NCBI GenBank assembly: GCA_903861195.1
Contig: CAIOTJ010000355.1
Coordinates: 1-64,000, forward strand
Source of the DNA: an uncultured Planctomycetaceae bacterium
Lineage (GTDB): Bacteria; Planctomycetota; Planctomycetia; Planctomycetales; Planctomycetaceae
DNA: 64,000 nucleotides
Reading direction: 5' to 3'
In this document: positions 19,609 through 29,709 of the stretch, piece by piece
Position numbering within the stretch: the first letter of the stretch is position 1
How the letters are laid out: every line of letters begins with the position of its first letter
Translations under genes and position numbers: made by a program
Notes under the pieces: model-generated
What the model saw: the letters and a program-made list of their open reading frames with translations, nothing else
What the model was told of the DNA's origin: nothing
The model's database searches: none

Positions 19609-21693
19609 CTACCCCAACATCTCCTGCAACACTTCGGCCGGCGCTTCGGAATAACGGCTCGGCTCCATCGAATAGGAGGCCCGCCCCTGAGACAGGCTGC
19701 GCACATGCGTGGAATAGCCAAACATCGCCGCCAGGGGGGCCTCCGCGTGGATGACCTGCAGATCCCCCCTTTGCTCGGTCCCGGTGATGACCGCACGCCT
19801 GATCATCAAATCCGAGTGAATATTCCCCAGGAACTCGTCCGGAGTGGTCACCTCCAGCCGCATAATCGGTTCCAACAGCACCAGATTGTCTTCGCTGACT
19901 CCCCGATGCATCGCATCGAGGGCGGCCGCCTGGACGGCAGCCTCTGGATTCTCCAGCTCCGTCAACTTCACATCACGAATCGTAAGCCGAACCTGGATCA
20001 GCGGATAGCCCAGCAAACCGGCCCCCTGCGCACCGTCGCGAATCGACTGCTCGATCACCTTCTGCAGCCCCGGAGCCAGGTCTGAAGCACCAAGGCGATT
20101 GATCACCATGATCGGCTCCTCACCCTGGTACGGCTCCATCTCCAACTCCACCTTGGCACTCTGGGACACCCCAGCCACCTGGCGCTGGAACTCTCCCACC
20201 AGCCGTCGGGGATTCCGGATCGTCTCGCGGTAACTGACCCGCGGCTTGTGGACCCGCACATTCAGCTTGAAATCCCGCTCCATCCGGTTCCGGATGATCT
20301 CCAGATGCAGCTCCCCCATGCCACTGATGATCGTCTGCCCGGTCTCTTCATTGACCACCGCCCGGAACGTGGGATCCTGCCGCGCCAGCAATGTCAGAGT
20401 CTCCGCCAGCTTTCGTCGATCGGCAGACGATTCGGGCTCCACGGCCATCGAGATGACCGGCTCTGGAAACGTAATACTCTCCAGTGCGATGGGATGCGCC
20501 CCATCACACAGCGTGTCGCCTGTCACCGTGTCTTTGAGGCCGGCAATCCCGACGATGTCACCCGCCTCCACTTCCTCGGCTGGAATCTTCTCACGGCGAT
20601 CGGCGTGAATATGCCACAACTGGTTGACCAGTTCCTTCTTTCCCAATCGCGGATTTAGCACCCGAGCCCGTGATTTCAACACTCCCGAATAGACCCGCAC
20701 GAAACACAGATCGCCATGGGCATCCGCCTGGATCTTGAAAATCAACCCACAAAAAGGTTCGTCGGACCGCGGCTTGCGGGTCTCGGCGGTTTCGCGTTTC
20801 CCCCCTGGTTTTGTTCCCTGCACTGCGGGCCGATCGGCTGGGCTGGGCAGATACAGCCCCACTCCATCCATCATCGGCTGCACCCCGACATAGGTCAGTG
20901 AGGAACCGCAGAAGACCGGCTGCAGCTGCAATTGGAGCGTTCCCAGACGCAGCAGTCGCCGCAACTCTGCGGGGTCGATGGGCTTTTCTTCGAGATACTG
21001 CTCCAGAAGCGCATCGTCGAGAAGGGCCAGCTGCTCGATCATTCGCCCTCGCCACAGCTGGGCAAGTTCCCGGTATTCCTCGGGAATCTCCCGGACCTCG
21101 ACCTGTGATCCCTGGGTGGAGTTGTCGAAGTGCAGGGCCTTCATGTCCACGAGATCAATCACCCCGCGGAATGGATCCGGCTCACTGGGAGCCCCCTCCC
21201 CCAACGGAATGACCACCGGCACAGGATTCGCCTGCAGTCGGTCACGAATCTGGTTCAGGGTCCTCTCAAAATTCGCCCCGATGCGATCCATCTTGTTGAT
21301 GTAACAAATCCGGGGAACCCCGTATTTGTTCGCCTGTCGCCAGACCGTCTCGCTCTGCGCCTCGACCCCTTCACGCGCCGAAAAAACCACCACCCCACCA
21401 TCCAAGACTCTCAGACTGCGTTCCACCTCCGCGGTGAAATCGACATGTCCTGGAGTGTCGATCAGATTGATGTGCCAGTCTTTCCACCGGCAGGTGATGG
21501 CAGCGGAGTAGATCGTGATCCCGCGCTGCTGCTCCTCGGGATCAAAGTCGGTAATGGTCGTACCTTCGTCGACATTACCCATCCGATGCGACGCGCCTGC
21601 ATAAAACAGGATTCTTTCCGTCGTCGTCGTCTTGCCCGCATCAATATGGGCAATGATTCCGATGTTACGGATCCACTCCAGCTTGGCTGGCAT
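19609..21693 (-). CDS. fusA: Translation elongation factor G
   Basis: GTPase that drives ribosome translocation. G1 is HIDAGKTTT (about residues 17-25), G3 DTPGHVDF, and G4 NKMD. Domains II to V follow over the normal 694 residues. It lies in the str segment after rpsG. Planctomycetes often carry several EF-G paralogues; synteny suggests this is the housekeeping copy. Confidence 0.97.
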   Translation of the reverse strand: MPAKLEWIRNIGIIAHIDAGKTTTTERILFYAGASHRMGNVDEGTTITDFDPEEQQRGITIYSAAITCRWKDWHINLIDTPGHVDFTAEVERSLRVLDGGVVVFSAREGVEAQSETVWRQANKYGVPRICYINKMDRIGANFERTLNQIRDRLQANPVPVVIPLGEGAPSEPDPFRGVIDLVDMKALHFDNSTQGSQVEVREIPEEYRELAQLWRGRMIEQLALLDDALLEQYLEEKPIDPAELRRLLRLGTLQLQLQPVFCGSSLTYVGVQPMMDGVGLYLPSPADRPAVQGTKPGGKRETAETRKPRSDEPFCGLIFKIQADAHGDLCFVRVYSGVLKSRARVLNPRLGKKELVNQLWHIHADRREKIPAEEVEAGDIVGIAGLKDTVTGDTLCDGAHPIALESITFPEPVISMAVEPESSADRRKLAETLTLLARQDPTFRAVVNEETGQTIISGMGELHLEIIRNRMERDFKLNVRVHKPRVSYRETIRNPRRLVGEFQRQVAGVSQSAKVELEMEPYQGEEPIMVINRLGASDLAPGLQKVIEQSIRDGAQGAGLLGYPLIQVRLTIRDVKLTELENPEAAVQAAALDAMHRGVSEDNLVLLEPIMRLEVTTPDEFLGNIHSDLMIRRAVITGTEQRGDLQVIHAEAPLAAMFGYSTHVRSLSQGRASYSMEPSRYSEAPAEVLQEMLG

Positions 21694-21767
21694 ACGGCAC
21701 GACCAAGAATGGCGGGGCGATCAAAAGAATGGCCAAAGCCCGCCGATGGCGGGCTTTGGCACGAAGA

Positions 21768-22241
21768 CTACCAGGCGAAGTGGGCGAAAGCCTTGTTGGC
21801 GTCGGCCATACGATGCACGTTGTCCCGCTTCGTGACAGCCGCACCTTCCCGCTTGTAGGCCGCCAACAATTCGTCGGCCAGACGCAGGTGCATCGGACGA
21901 CCCTTCTTGTCGCGGCACACCTCGAGAAGCCAACGGATCGCCAAGGCCTGCTGACGCTTGGAATTGACCGGTGTGGGAACCTGATAGTTGGCCCCACCCA
22001 CGCGGCGGGACCGAACTTCGATCCCGGGCTTGATGTTCTCGACCGCCTGGGTGAAGACTTCGATTGGCGACTGATCGGTCACCTTTTCGGCGATCACATC
22101 CAGTGCCCCATAGAACACACCCTGAGCGACGCTCTTCTTGCCGTCATGCATCAGGCAATTGATGAACTTGGACGCGAGTACCGAGTGATACTTCGCGTCG
22201 GGCTTCAACTGCTTGGCACTCGCCGTGAATTTCTGAGCCAT
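21768..22241 (-). CDS. rpsG: Small subunit ribosomal protein S7
   Basis: S7 organises the 30S head and touches the E-site tRNA. Seen are [20 protein letters not shown], the segment [20 protein letters not shown], and the C-terminal [14 protein letters not shown]. Length 157 residues. Order rpsL-rpsG-fusA is the classical str operon. Confidence 0.97.
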   Translation of the reverse strand: MAQKFTASAKQLKPDAKYHSVLASKFINCLMHDGKKSVAQGVFYGALDVIAEKVTDQSPIEVFTQAVENIKPGIEVRSRRVGGANYQVPTPVNSKRQQALAIRWLLEVCRDKKGRPMHLRLADELLAAYKREGAAVTKRDNVHRMADANKAFAHFAW

Positions 22242-22458
22242 CTTCCTTCACACCTGACAAAAACGCATCACAAAATCATCGGCGACGCTGCGACCGACAT
22301 GGCGCCGCAAAGCCCGGCTCCAATCGCCGCGCTCCTCTGAATCCAAACCACCCCAACCCACTGCCGATCACCAAATCACGCTCACAGACAGGCAATCCCA
22401 ACATCCGGCACCCCCCCCGGATGCAACGCCCAAATGCCAGCTCATGACCTACACAGTT

Positions 22459-22866
22459 CTACTTCTTCTTGGCACCCTTGGCAGGTGCGGCTCCCGCCTT
22501 CGCCACCTTGGCACCATACCGGCTGCGGGCCTGCTTGCGGTCCTTCACTCCCTGCGTGTCGAGCACACCACGGATGATCTTGTACCGCACACCGGGCAAG
22601 TCGCGCACACGACCGCCCCGCACCAGCACAATCGAGTGCTCCTGCAGGTTGTGCCCTTCACCCGGAATATAGGCCGTGACTTCCTTCTTGTTCGACAGCC
22701 GCACACGGGCCACCTTTCGCATCGCCGAGTTGGGCTTCTTGGGGGTGACTGTCTTCACCACCAGACAGACCCCACGCTTTTGGGGACAGCCACTCAACAC
22801 AGGCGTTTTCGAACGAGACCGCTGGACAACCCGCGGCTTGCGCACCAACTGATTGATCGTGGGCAT
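22459..22866 (-). CDS. rpsL: Small subunit ribosomal protein S12
   Basis: S12 sits at the decoding centre. The streptomycin-related loops [15 protein letters not shown] and [11 protein letters not shown] are intact with lysines at the usual places. The C-terminus has an Ala/Lys-rich tail ([14 protein letters not shown]). Length 135 residues. A 5' leader of about 250 nt runs from the promoter at 23123-23151. Confidence 0.97.
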   Translation of the reverse strand: MPTINQLVRKPRVVQRSRSKTPVLSGCPQKRGVCLVVKTVTPKKPNSAMRKVARVRLSNKKEVTAYIPGEGHNLQEHSIVLVRGGRVRDLPGVRYKIIRGVLDTQGVKDRKQARSRYGAKVAKAGAAPAKGAKKK

Positions 22867-23122
22867 ACAGAACCAGACAAGACCAAGGCGTTACCCGGAG
22901 ATCCTCAATGGCATCCCCCGGGGAACGTGAAAAAGCTCACGACAACTGAGTGTTGAAGAAGCCAATCGCCCCCACAACACCGCCAACGTCACATCGCTGA
23001 CGACCACTGTCGAAATCTAACAATCCAGTCAACCAGGATTTCCCAGACCGCAAAGCCGCAGGAAAACCCGGGAACAGAACCACTCGCAGCAAACTCCGGA
23101 TGTTTCCGGAACCCAACGAGAA

Positions 23123-23151
23123 ATCGTAACTTGACGGCTACACAGCGTCAA
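23123..23151 (-). promoter_or_regulatory. Putative sigma-70 promoter of the str-S10-spc-alpha cluster
   Basis: Minus strand: TTGACG (23151-23146), a 17-nt spacer, and TACGAT (23128-23123). The -35 hexamer is repeated in inverted form within the spacer (TTGACG...CGTCAA), so the promoter contains a 6-bp dyad that could be an operator. Confidence 0.6.
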
Positions 23152-23206
23152 GCCACGCAGTTCTCGAGAGACAATCAGCAACTTCCCGCAACTCCCGCCG
23201 GGAGTT

Positions 23207-23494
23207 CTACTCTTCCTTGTTGATGAACGGCAGCAGCCCCATGAACCGGGCACGCAGAATCGCATCTCGAACCGCCCGCTGGAATTTGGCACAATTACCC
23301 GTCCGACGACGAGCTTGCATATGCCCATTCCGGGTGATCATGACTTTCAGCGTCTTGATATCCTTGTAGTCGACGTACACCGGGCGGGGGCAGCCATCTC
23401 GGGTACAGAATCGACACTTCAGAATCCGCTTGGCTTTAGTTGCCTTCTTCTTCAGAGGGCCTTTTTGAGGCCGCTTCGGCTTGAAAACCGCCAT
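23207..23494 (-). CDS. rpsR: Small subunit ribosomal protein S18
   Basis: S18 binds with S6 on the 30S platform. The start at ATG 23494 gives MAVFKPKRPQKGPLKKKATK. A cysteine cluster CRFCTRDGC and the core LKVMITRNGHMQARRRTGNC follow. Length 95 residues, slightly longer than usual because of the basic N-terminus. It is not normally part of the str operon (usual partners are rpsF, ssb and rplI), so its position upstream of rpsL is notable. A separate promoter for rpsL lies between them. Confidence 0.94.
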   Translation of the reverse strand: MAVFKPKRPQKGPLKKKATKAKRILKCRFCTRDGCPRPVYVDYKDIKTLKVMITRNGHMQARRRTGNCAKFQRAVRDAILRARFMGLLPFINKEE

Positions 23495-23620
23495 CGAAGT
23501 CCACGCACTCCAGAATGTGAATTTGGACAAGGAGCTTCAACCCCCAAGGGGAGGCAGCCACCGCCGCCAACGAAGCCCATTCACTCGCAGAACCCGATTG
23601 GTCCTGCAACACAGGACGAG

Positions 23621-23650
23621 AGTCTAGCAGGTTGAGTGCCCGGTCGCCAA
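23621..23650 (-). promoter_or_regulatory. Putative promoter upstream of rpsR
   Basis: Minus strand: TTGGCG (23650-23645) and TAGACT (23626-23621) with an 18-nt spacer. Each box matches four of six consensus bases. It is about 130 nt upstream of the rpsR start. Confidence 0.4.
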
Positions 23651-24021
23651 TCCACTTTGGGTCGTTCCCGCGGTCTCCCTGAGACTGCAGGCCGATTCCG
23701 CTGTGGCGGCACACCGCACGGCCGCACGGCAGAATTCTGGCTGGCCACACCTGATCTGCGCTGCTCCGCTCCGCTCCACCACGGCACACTCCCCATTTGC
23801 ACCAGCCCGGAAAGCTCTTCCAAGACCGGAGTGATACTCGTCTCCCCCAAAAAAAATTGAACCCAAAGACACTCGCAATGCGTTCACTGTCTGGATTTCA
23901 TAATTGGGAATTGCGGCAACGCTACAAGTCAGAAATGGCGGTCTAAGAGTTATCTCAGTACTTCTCCCGATTGACTGCCCAGTGTTTTTCCTCTTTCTCT
24001 CACCCTTCCTGTGGTCTTGCA

Positions 24022-25506
24022 ATGAAACGGTCCCTGCTTCCGATCTCCTTTACTCTGTTGGCAATCTTATGGTCTCCCGTTGCCCTCTGGGCCGCTCCTC
24101 CGGAGGCCGCCAACAATCTGAAGGTGATCATCCGTTTCCAAAACGCTCCCGGAAAAAATGAGCGTGACCTGGTCCGGAATGCGGGGGGCACGGTCAATGC
24201 CTCCTTCCAGATTGTTCCCGCTGTCGCTGCCACCATTCCCGAGGCGGCGCTCCCGCATTTGCTGCTCAATCCCGCCATCGATGTGATTGAGCCCGATGTG
24301 GAGACCGAGGCCCACGCCAGCATCGAGTACACCTCCGTCTGGGGCGTGACAAAAATCGGCGGAATCGCAGCTCACGAAGGAACCTACACCGGGGCCGTCG
24401 CGCCTCAGCTGGGAAGCGGAGTCAAGGTAGCCGTTTGCGACTCGGGCATTGATTACACTCATCCCGAGTTGGCCCCCCGCTACAAAGGGGGTTACGACTT
24501 CCTGAACAACGATTCGAATCCCATGGATGACAATGGGCACGGGACCCACGTGGCCGGAACCATTGCGGCTGCCAGCAATGGCACCGCCATCATCGGTGTC
24601 GCGCCAGAGGTGGATCTGTACGGCCTGAAGGTACTGGGAGCCAGCGGCAGTGGCTCGTTCAGTGCCGTCATTTCGGCTTTGGACTGGTGCATCGCCAATG
24701 GAATCCAGGTGGCCAACTTCAGCTTGGGCAGCTCCACCGACCCAGGCACCACCGTCCGGGCGGCGTTTGACAGGGCGGCCGCAGCGGGGATTGTTGTGAT
24801 TTGTTCCGCCGGTAACTCGGGTGCGGGAGCTGATACCGTTGGCTTCCCGGCCAAGTACACCTCCTGCATTGCTGTGGCGTCGACCACCAGTTCGGACTCG
24901 TGGTCCTCCTTCTCGAGCACCGGGTCTGGCGTGGATATCGCAGCCCCAGGGTCGTCGATCTACTCCTGCAGGATGGGAGGGGGTTACACCACCATGAGCG
25001 GCACGTCCATGGCCGCTCCGCATGCGGCTGGAGCCGTTGCCCTGCTTCTTGGAGCCGGTGTTTCCGATACCAACGGCAACGGGATCGTCAACGATGAAGT
25101 CCGCAGCCTCCTGCAATCGACGGCGGTCGACTTGGGAACCGCTGGCTTCGACAACTACTTCGGCTATGGTCGTATCAACGTCGAAGCGGCCTTGGTCACT
25201 CTCGCGACCGGCTCCATTCCCACTCCCCCCCGGTTTGACCCCCCCTCGAACCTGAGCGGCTCTGTTTCGGGAGGCGGTGTCAATCTCACCTGGACCGACA
25301 ATTCGAATGTTGAGACCGGGTTTGAAGTGCAGTACGGCAAGGCCGGGAAACGCGGAAATATCAGCTGGACTCGGTGGACCACCACGGCAGCAGACGTCAC
25401 CTCATTCTCGGGGTCTCTCCCCAGCGGAACCTATTCGTTCCGGGTGCGGGCCATCAATGGCAGTTCTTCCACGGCCTACTCCAACACGATCCAGTTGAAG
25501 TTCTAG
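24022..25506 (+). CDS. Secreted subtilisin-like serine protease (S8) with FN3 domain
   Basis: Extracellular or periplasmic endopeptidase. ATG 24022 starts a signal peptide (MKRSLLPISFTLLAILW). An inhibitor-like propeptide spans about residues 35-95. The catalytic triad is clear: Asp in VAVCDSGIDYTHPEL, His in NGHGTHVAGT and Ser in MSGTSMAAPHAAGA. The oxyanion-hole region VVICSAGNSG is also present. The last 90 residues form a fibronectin type III domain (LTWTDNSNVETGFEVQYGKA). It stands alone, divergent from rpsR, and is closed by a strong terminator. Substrate unknown. Confidence 0.92.
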   Translation: MKRSLLPISFTLLAILWSPVALWAAPPEAANNLKVIIRFQNAPGKNERDLVRNAGGTVNASFQIVPAVAATIPEAALPHLLLNPAIDVIEPDVETEAHASIEYTSVWGVTKIGGIAAHEGTYTGAVAPQLGSGVKVAVCDSGIDYTHPELAPRYKGGYDFLNNDSNPMDDNGHGTHVAGTIAAASNGTAIIGVAPEVDLYGLKVLGASGSGSFSAVISALDWCIANGIQVANFSLGSSTDPGTTVRAAFDRAAAAGIVVICSAGNSGAGADTVGFPAKYTSCIAVASTTSSDSWSSFSSTGSGVDIAAPGSSIYSCRMGGGYTTMSGTSMAAPHAAGAVALLLGAGVSDTNGNGIVNDEVRSLLQSTAVDLGTAGFDNYFGYGRINVEAALVTLATGSIPTPPRFDPPSNLSGSVSGGGVNLTWTDNSNVETGFEVQYGKAGKRGNISWTRWTTTAADVTSFSGSLPSGTYSFRVRAINGSSSTAYSNTIQLKF

Positions 25507-25546
25507 GAAAGATCCTTGCGAATTCGCTGACACCATTGCGGCGTCT

Positions 25547-25589
25547 GGAACCGGGATGAGAGAGATCTCTCATCCCGGTTCCTTTTTTT
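25547..25589. terminator. Strong intrinsic terminator after the S8 protease gene
   Basis: A perfect 17-bp stem (25547-25563 with 25566-25582) with a 2-nt loop is followed by seven T on the plus strand. It lies between convergent genes and could also stop minus-strand transcripts less efficiently. Confidence 0.92.
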
Positions 25590-25610
25590 GGTTCGTGCCA
25601 CTCGGCTCCT

Positions 25611-26516
25611 TCACTCTCCCAGGGCCCGCACAGTGGTCAACGACTTCACAAGTGTGTGATCCAGGTACGTCCAGACCACTCGCTTGTCTCGCGTCACTTC
25701 AAACGCGTGCGCCCCCTGGCCTTCCTGTCCCCTCAGGAAATTCCCCACCAGCAGGTTGCCATTTTTCAACTGCTGGATGCTCGAGGCCCACGTGAAATTC
25801 ACCTCCGGCGCATCCGCCGCACCAAATTCCCACGCCACCTTCCCGCCCGGCGTCACTTCAATCACCCGCTTCTGCGTGCCGCAAGAAATCAGCGTGTTGC
25901 CATTCGCCAACCGCTGGGCATCTCCCGCGTTCTCCACCCCCAGATACTCCCACACCACCTTCCCTTCCCGGTCGACTTCCCGCACCGCCCCCTCCCCTTC
26001 ATGGGCCGCGAGGATGTTCCCATTCGCCAGCTGGTGGACGTTCCGCACTTGCAGGTGATAGTTCTCGATACTCGTCTTCAACGGCGTCACGCGCACGACC
26101 TTGCCTTGGGGATCGACCTCCACCGCCCGGCAAGGTCCCTGTTCGGCCACCAGAGTGTTCCCGTTTTTGTGCCGTTCGCACCCCAGCACCTGCGGACACT
26201 CGCTCGTGTAATTCCAGACTTCTTTCCCCTGTCGGGTCACTTCCCGCACTCCCGTGGGCTTGCCGCCATACGCGTACAACACGTTGCCATTCCCCAGGAT
26301 TTGGAAAATGACGGCGATACTGGGCGGAATGTGTTCCCACACCACCTTCCCGGCACCGTCCAGCTCCAGCAGCCGGTTGGGCCCCTTGCCGTATTCAAAA
26401 AACATCAACCGCCGGCCCCCCTCCGCTCCTCCAGCCTCGCGTCTGACCCCCTCTGCGGCCAGGAGAGCCATTCCCGCCAACCACTCCCGTCGTCCCAGCC
26501 TGTCAGTCGTTACCAT
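25611..26516 (-). CDS. Tat-exported beta-propeller protein (PQQ/NHL-like)
   Basis: Function unknown. ATG 26516 starts a twin-arginine-type signal (LGRREWLAGMALLA). The mature part has at least five repeats of the form NGN-x-L followed some 15-20 residues later by GKVVWE or RVVW, e.g. LGNGNVLYAYGG, HKNGNTLVAEQ, LANGNILAAHE, LANGNTLISCG, LKNGNLLVGNF. This is the pattern of PQQ-like or arylsulfotransferase-like propellers. Length 301 residues. It lies convergent with the protease gene. The propeller fold is well supported, the role is not. Confidence 0.8.
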   Translation of the reverse strand: MVTTDRLGRREWLAGMALLAAEGVRREAGGAEGGRRLMFFEYGKGPNRLLELDGAGKVVWEHIPPSIAVIFQILGNGNVLYAYGGKPTGVREVTRQGKEVWNYTSECPQVLGCERHKNGNTLVAEQGPCRAVEVDPQGKVVRVTPLKTSIENYHLQVRNVHQLANGNILAAHEGEGAVREVDREGKVVWEYLGVENAGDAQRLANGNTLISCGTQKRVIEVTPGGKVAWEFGAADAPEVNFTWASSIQQLKNGNLLVGNFLRGQEGQGAHAFEVTRDKRVVWTYLDHTLVKSLTTVRALGE

Positions 26517-26677
26517 GGGGCACGAATTTCCTGTGAATGAGGTGCTGTTGCGAGGAATCATCCCAGCCATCTCTTGACTGCCTGGCTCGACCGACCCGAC
26601 GACCGCCCAGGGCGTTCCGGCGGGCCATTTTCCAGAGCCGTTGCGATAGCCTATCGCAACGGCTCGACGGCGAACAA

Positions 26678-27811
26678 TCAGCCTGCCGCGCTGCCGGCCG
26701 AATCCACTCGGAAACCCGGTCGGGTCAATTCCTGGAGATTCGCGGTCACCACCGGTTGGGGACAGCTCCACACCAGAAAAAACAACGCCTCCTGCGCCAA
26801 TCGCCCCGCCCGATGACTGGCCACATACCCCGCCCCCTTGGAGGCCGCCAGCAAGACCTGCGTTGATCTCAATACCAGTGAATTGGCCCGCGTCCGCAAG
26901 CGCTCGTTCACATTTCCGATGCTGCCGCAAGATTCAGGCTGAGCCGCCGTCAGCAACTCGTCGCGCAAAACTTCACCCTCGGCCCGCAGAAATTCAACGA
27001 ACTCCTGCAAGTCCGGCCGGGTTTGCGCTTCTTCGGCCAGGTCATCAATCGCCCCCCACGCATGCCCGAGGGCCAGTGCCGATGTCGACAGGGAACCGGC
27101 CGTCAGATTGGCCCCCTGCTTCAAAACCTGCGGGGTCGGTTCATGGACCAGATCTTGGTGGGCGACCCGCACGCCGCTCAGCTGGACAGGCCCGGTGGAC
27201 GACCCATTGAGAGCCAGCAACTCCACCGCAGGGGCCACCTTGACACCTCGTTGTGGGGTGTCGAGGGCCGCCAGCAATTGCTCCCCGCCAGGAAGTGTCC
27301 CCCCGGTGACCAGCACACTGGCCCGAGACCCACCCGTGACCCAGGGAATCTCTCCATCCAGTTCAAACCCTCCCTCACACGGGCGGGCAGTCACAGCCGG
27401 GCTGCCGAGATATTGCCGCGAGGTGGTCAGGTGCGAGATGCCCACCGTTGCAAAGATTTCATCCCGGGCGAGCAAGGGCAGCAGGCGATCCCGCAGCCGG
27501 TCGTTGGGAGAGGCCGCCAACCGCTGGCAGGCTGCATTTCGCTGCGTCAGGACAAAGGTGGTTGTGAGGTCGGCGCGGGCCAGTTCGAGATAGGCCGCCA
27601 GCATCGTCTCGGTGGAAACCTCGGCCCCACCCCACCTGGGGGGAATCCCCCAACGCAACAGGCCCGACTCACGCAGCCGCAGCCACGCGTCGTCGGGCCC
27701 ATGGATTTTCGTTCGCGGTGTCTCGGTGGTGACCGGCGCAGGACGACCGCACCGGGCATCGAGCCGCACCTGCGCGAGCAATGCGGGGGGAACGACCGGA
27801 GAGGGTTCCAT
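26678..27811 (-). CDS. Acyl-CoA dehydrogenase-like protein
   Basis: Resembles the acyl-CoA dehydrogenase superfamily (flavin enzymes that desaturate acyl-CoAs). The N-terminal alpha domain (LRESGLLRWGIPPRWGGAEV), middle beta domain (VGISHLTTSR...FELDGEIPWVTGG) and a C-terminal helical part are recognisable. No clear catalytic glutamate could be assigned, so substrate and activity are open. ATG 27811 is used; GTG 27823 overlaps the stop of the upstream gene. About 377 residues. Probably cotranscribed with the secreted protein upstream. Confidence 0.75.
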   Translation of the reverse strand: MEPSPVVPPALLAQVRLDARCGRPAPVTTETPRTKIHGPDDAWLRLRESGLLRWGIPPRWGGAEVSTETMLAAYLELARADLTTTFVLTQRNAACQRLAASPNDRLRDRLLPLLARDEIFATVGISHLTTSRQYLGSPAVTARPCEGGFELDGEIPWVTGGSRASVLVTGGTLPGGEQLLAALDTPQRGVKVAPAVELLALNGSSTGPVQLSGVRVAHQDLVHEPTPQVLKQGANLTAGSLSTSALALGHAWGAIDDLAEEAQTRPDLQEFVEFLRAEGEVLRDELLTAAQPESCGSIGNVNERLRTRANSLVLRSTQVLLAASKGAGYVASHRAGRLAQEALFFLVWSCPQPVVTANLQELTRPGFRVDSAGSAAG

Positions 27812-27819
27812 GCTGGAGA

Positions 27820-29709
27820 TCACTCGTCCGACAGGTTGTCCTTGACGAACTTCGACATCACCGTCCCCAGGAACCGTAACAGTCCACTATCGACCTTGGC
27901 TTCCACCCGCACCTTGCCATCCGCCTCGGTCATCAGCAGCGACACGGTGTCGTCGGTTCCCTGGAAGGCCTCTGTGGCCAACTTCTGCAGGTCCATATCA
28001 CCCATCAGAGCCTGCAAGTTCTCGAGCGGAGACTTGGTGGTGTCGCGTGGGGCACTCGGCAGTGCGGGGCGCTTCGAGCCCGTGTCTCCCCCCGCCTTTG
28101 GGGCGGGCTTCGCAGCCGGGGCCGCCTTCGGCTTTTCGGGCAGAGGATTCCGCTTGGTGTAGCTGTTGACGAATTCGGTCAGAGGACCGACTCGCACCGA
28201 CAGGGCCAACGGAGCCGAGGGCTCTCCCACCGCCCCGCGGCTTTCGGCAATCGCCGACTTCAACCGGGGCAACACCCCGTCACCCGCCGCGTACCACAGC
28301 TCATTCGCGGCCAGGCCGATGTAGATCGCCCCGTCCACTCCGATGATTTCCGCAAACTGCTTCGCCGCTCCGGGAGAGACCAGTTTGTGGATCTCGACGT
28401 CCTCCTGCTTCTCGGCGGCGAGAGCCACCGTGATGGGCCCCCCGGCCTCTTGCAGCCCCTTCAGCAGGACGGTGTAGGGTTCGGTTGCGGCCACCTTCAA
28501 GACTCCGACGGTGTCGAACTTCCCGCCCCCCGTCGGCCAGGAACGCAGCGCTCCGGTCAACTCCGCCTGCGCCGCCACATCCTTGATTGCCGCGAACAAG
28601 ATTCCCAGGGCACTCTTGTCGGCCTTTTTCTCGGCATCCGATTTTTCCTTGTCGGAATCGATCAGATGCTCGACATGCTTTTCGATGATCGACTGCAGCT
28701 CCCCCGCATGCTTCTTGCGCAGGGGATCGAGAGGCAGATGGCCGGTAAAGACGACCGAGGCGTCCTTGGTGGCAATCAAGGCGTATTTCGACGCCGCAGG
28801 CTTGACCAGCTTAGCGCTCTCTTCGAGTTCGGTCCCGGGCAGGGCCGTCAATGTCAGCGAGGTCGAGGAATTCTTCGCGGCCCCATCCACCGTCAGCAGC
28901 ATCTGGATCTCACTGCTCTCGGCATAAAACCGCTGCAATTCATCCACAATCTGCCGCAGTCCCGCCTCCCGCAGAGCGAACGCCGACTCGGCCTCATCGG
29001 CCTTTTTCTTCACTGCCCCCAGCAGCTCGGAACGCAGCTTCGAGAACGCTTTCAGGCGGGTTTCGGGCTTCTGGGCCTTTCCATCCAGTGTGACGGCCAG
29101 GTCGGTCCCAGCGGGAAAGCTCCACCCAACCAGGCCTTTCAGGCCGCGGACCTCGGACAACTCGGTGGCGATATGCACCGCCTGGGCATCACGCCCCATG
29201 TAGCCATCGCGGCCGCCGAACATCAGACGCTCACCCGGTCCCAGCTTGAGTACGGGCAGTTTGGTGCGGATCGGCGTGGGAATCTGCCGGATATATGCCG
29301 GGTCGGGAGGAGGGGCCGTCTTCAGATCCAGATCCCACAGGTTGTCGCGCAATTTCTTGAAATTCGGGTCGCTCTTGGGATCACCCACCACCCCTTTGGG
29401 AGGCAGCAGGACTGGAATCGACAGGGCCGGATGCATAGCCTCGCCCCCCGAAATCACCCGCACCCCCACTGGCTTGTCACGCTCGATCCCCACCAGGAAC
29501 ACCTCCAGGGTGTCGACGAGTGTGTCGTATCCCTTTTTGTCCTGGGCCAAATCGAACGGAACCTTCATGTCCTCAAAGAGGTTTTTCAGGCTCGGCAACA
29601 CCAGGGTGATCGTGGGTGCCACAGCCGGGCCCGCAGCGGTCTGCTGGGCACTGGCCATGGCGGGCAGGCTGAACCACAGCCCCAAGGCAAGGACGATGAA
29701 TCGTCTCAC
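27820..29709 (-). CDS. Large secreted protein of unknown function
   Basis: I do not recognise the family. GTG 29709 is chosen because AAGGAG lies nine bases upstream and it opens a clean signal peptide (VRRFIVLALGLWFSLPAMASA). The mature protein (about 600 residues) is Lys/Ala/Leu-rich with helical segments (e.g. KKADEAESAFALREAGLRQI) and a low-complexity Pro/Ala/Lys segment near residues 535-570. No transmembrane segment follows the signal. It probably heads a two-gene unit with the acyl-CoA dehydrogenase-like gene. Confidence 0.75.
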   Translation of the reverse strand: MRRFIVLALGLWFSLPAMASAQQTAAGPAVAPTITLVLPSLKNLFEDMKVPFDLAQDKKGYDTLVDTLEVFLVGIERDKPVGVRVISGGEAMHPALSIPVLLPPKGVVGDPKSDPNFKKLRDNLWDLDLKTAPPPDPAYIRQIPTPIRTKLPVLKLGPGERLMFGGRDGYMGRDAQAVHIATELSEVRGLKGLVGWSFPAGTDLAVTLDGKAQKPETRLKAFSKLRSELLGAVKKKADEAESAFALREAGLRQIVDELQRFYAESSEIQMLLTVDGAAKNSSTSLTLTALPGTELEESAKLVKPAASKYALIATKDASVVFTGHLPLDPLRKKHAGELQSIIEKHVEHLIDSDKEKSDAEKKADKSALGILFAAIKDVAAQAELTGALRSWPTGGGKFDTVGVLKVAATEPYTVLLKGLQEAGGPITVALAAEKQEDVEIHKLVSPGAAKQFAEIIGVDGAIYIGLAANELWYAAGDGVLPRLKSAIAESRGAVGEPSAPLALSVRVGPLTEFVNSYTKRNPLPEKPKAAPAAKPAPKAGGDTGSKRPALPSAPRDTTKSPLENLQALMGDMDLQKLATEAFQGTDDTVSLLMTEADGKVRVEAKVDSGLLRFLGTVMSKFVKDNLSDE

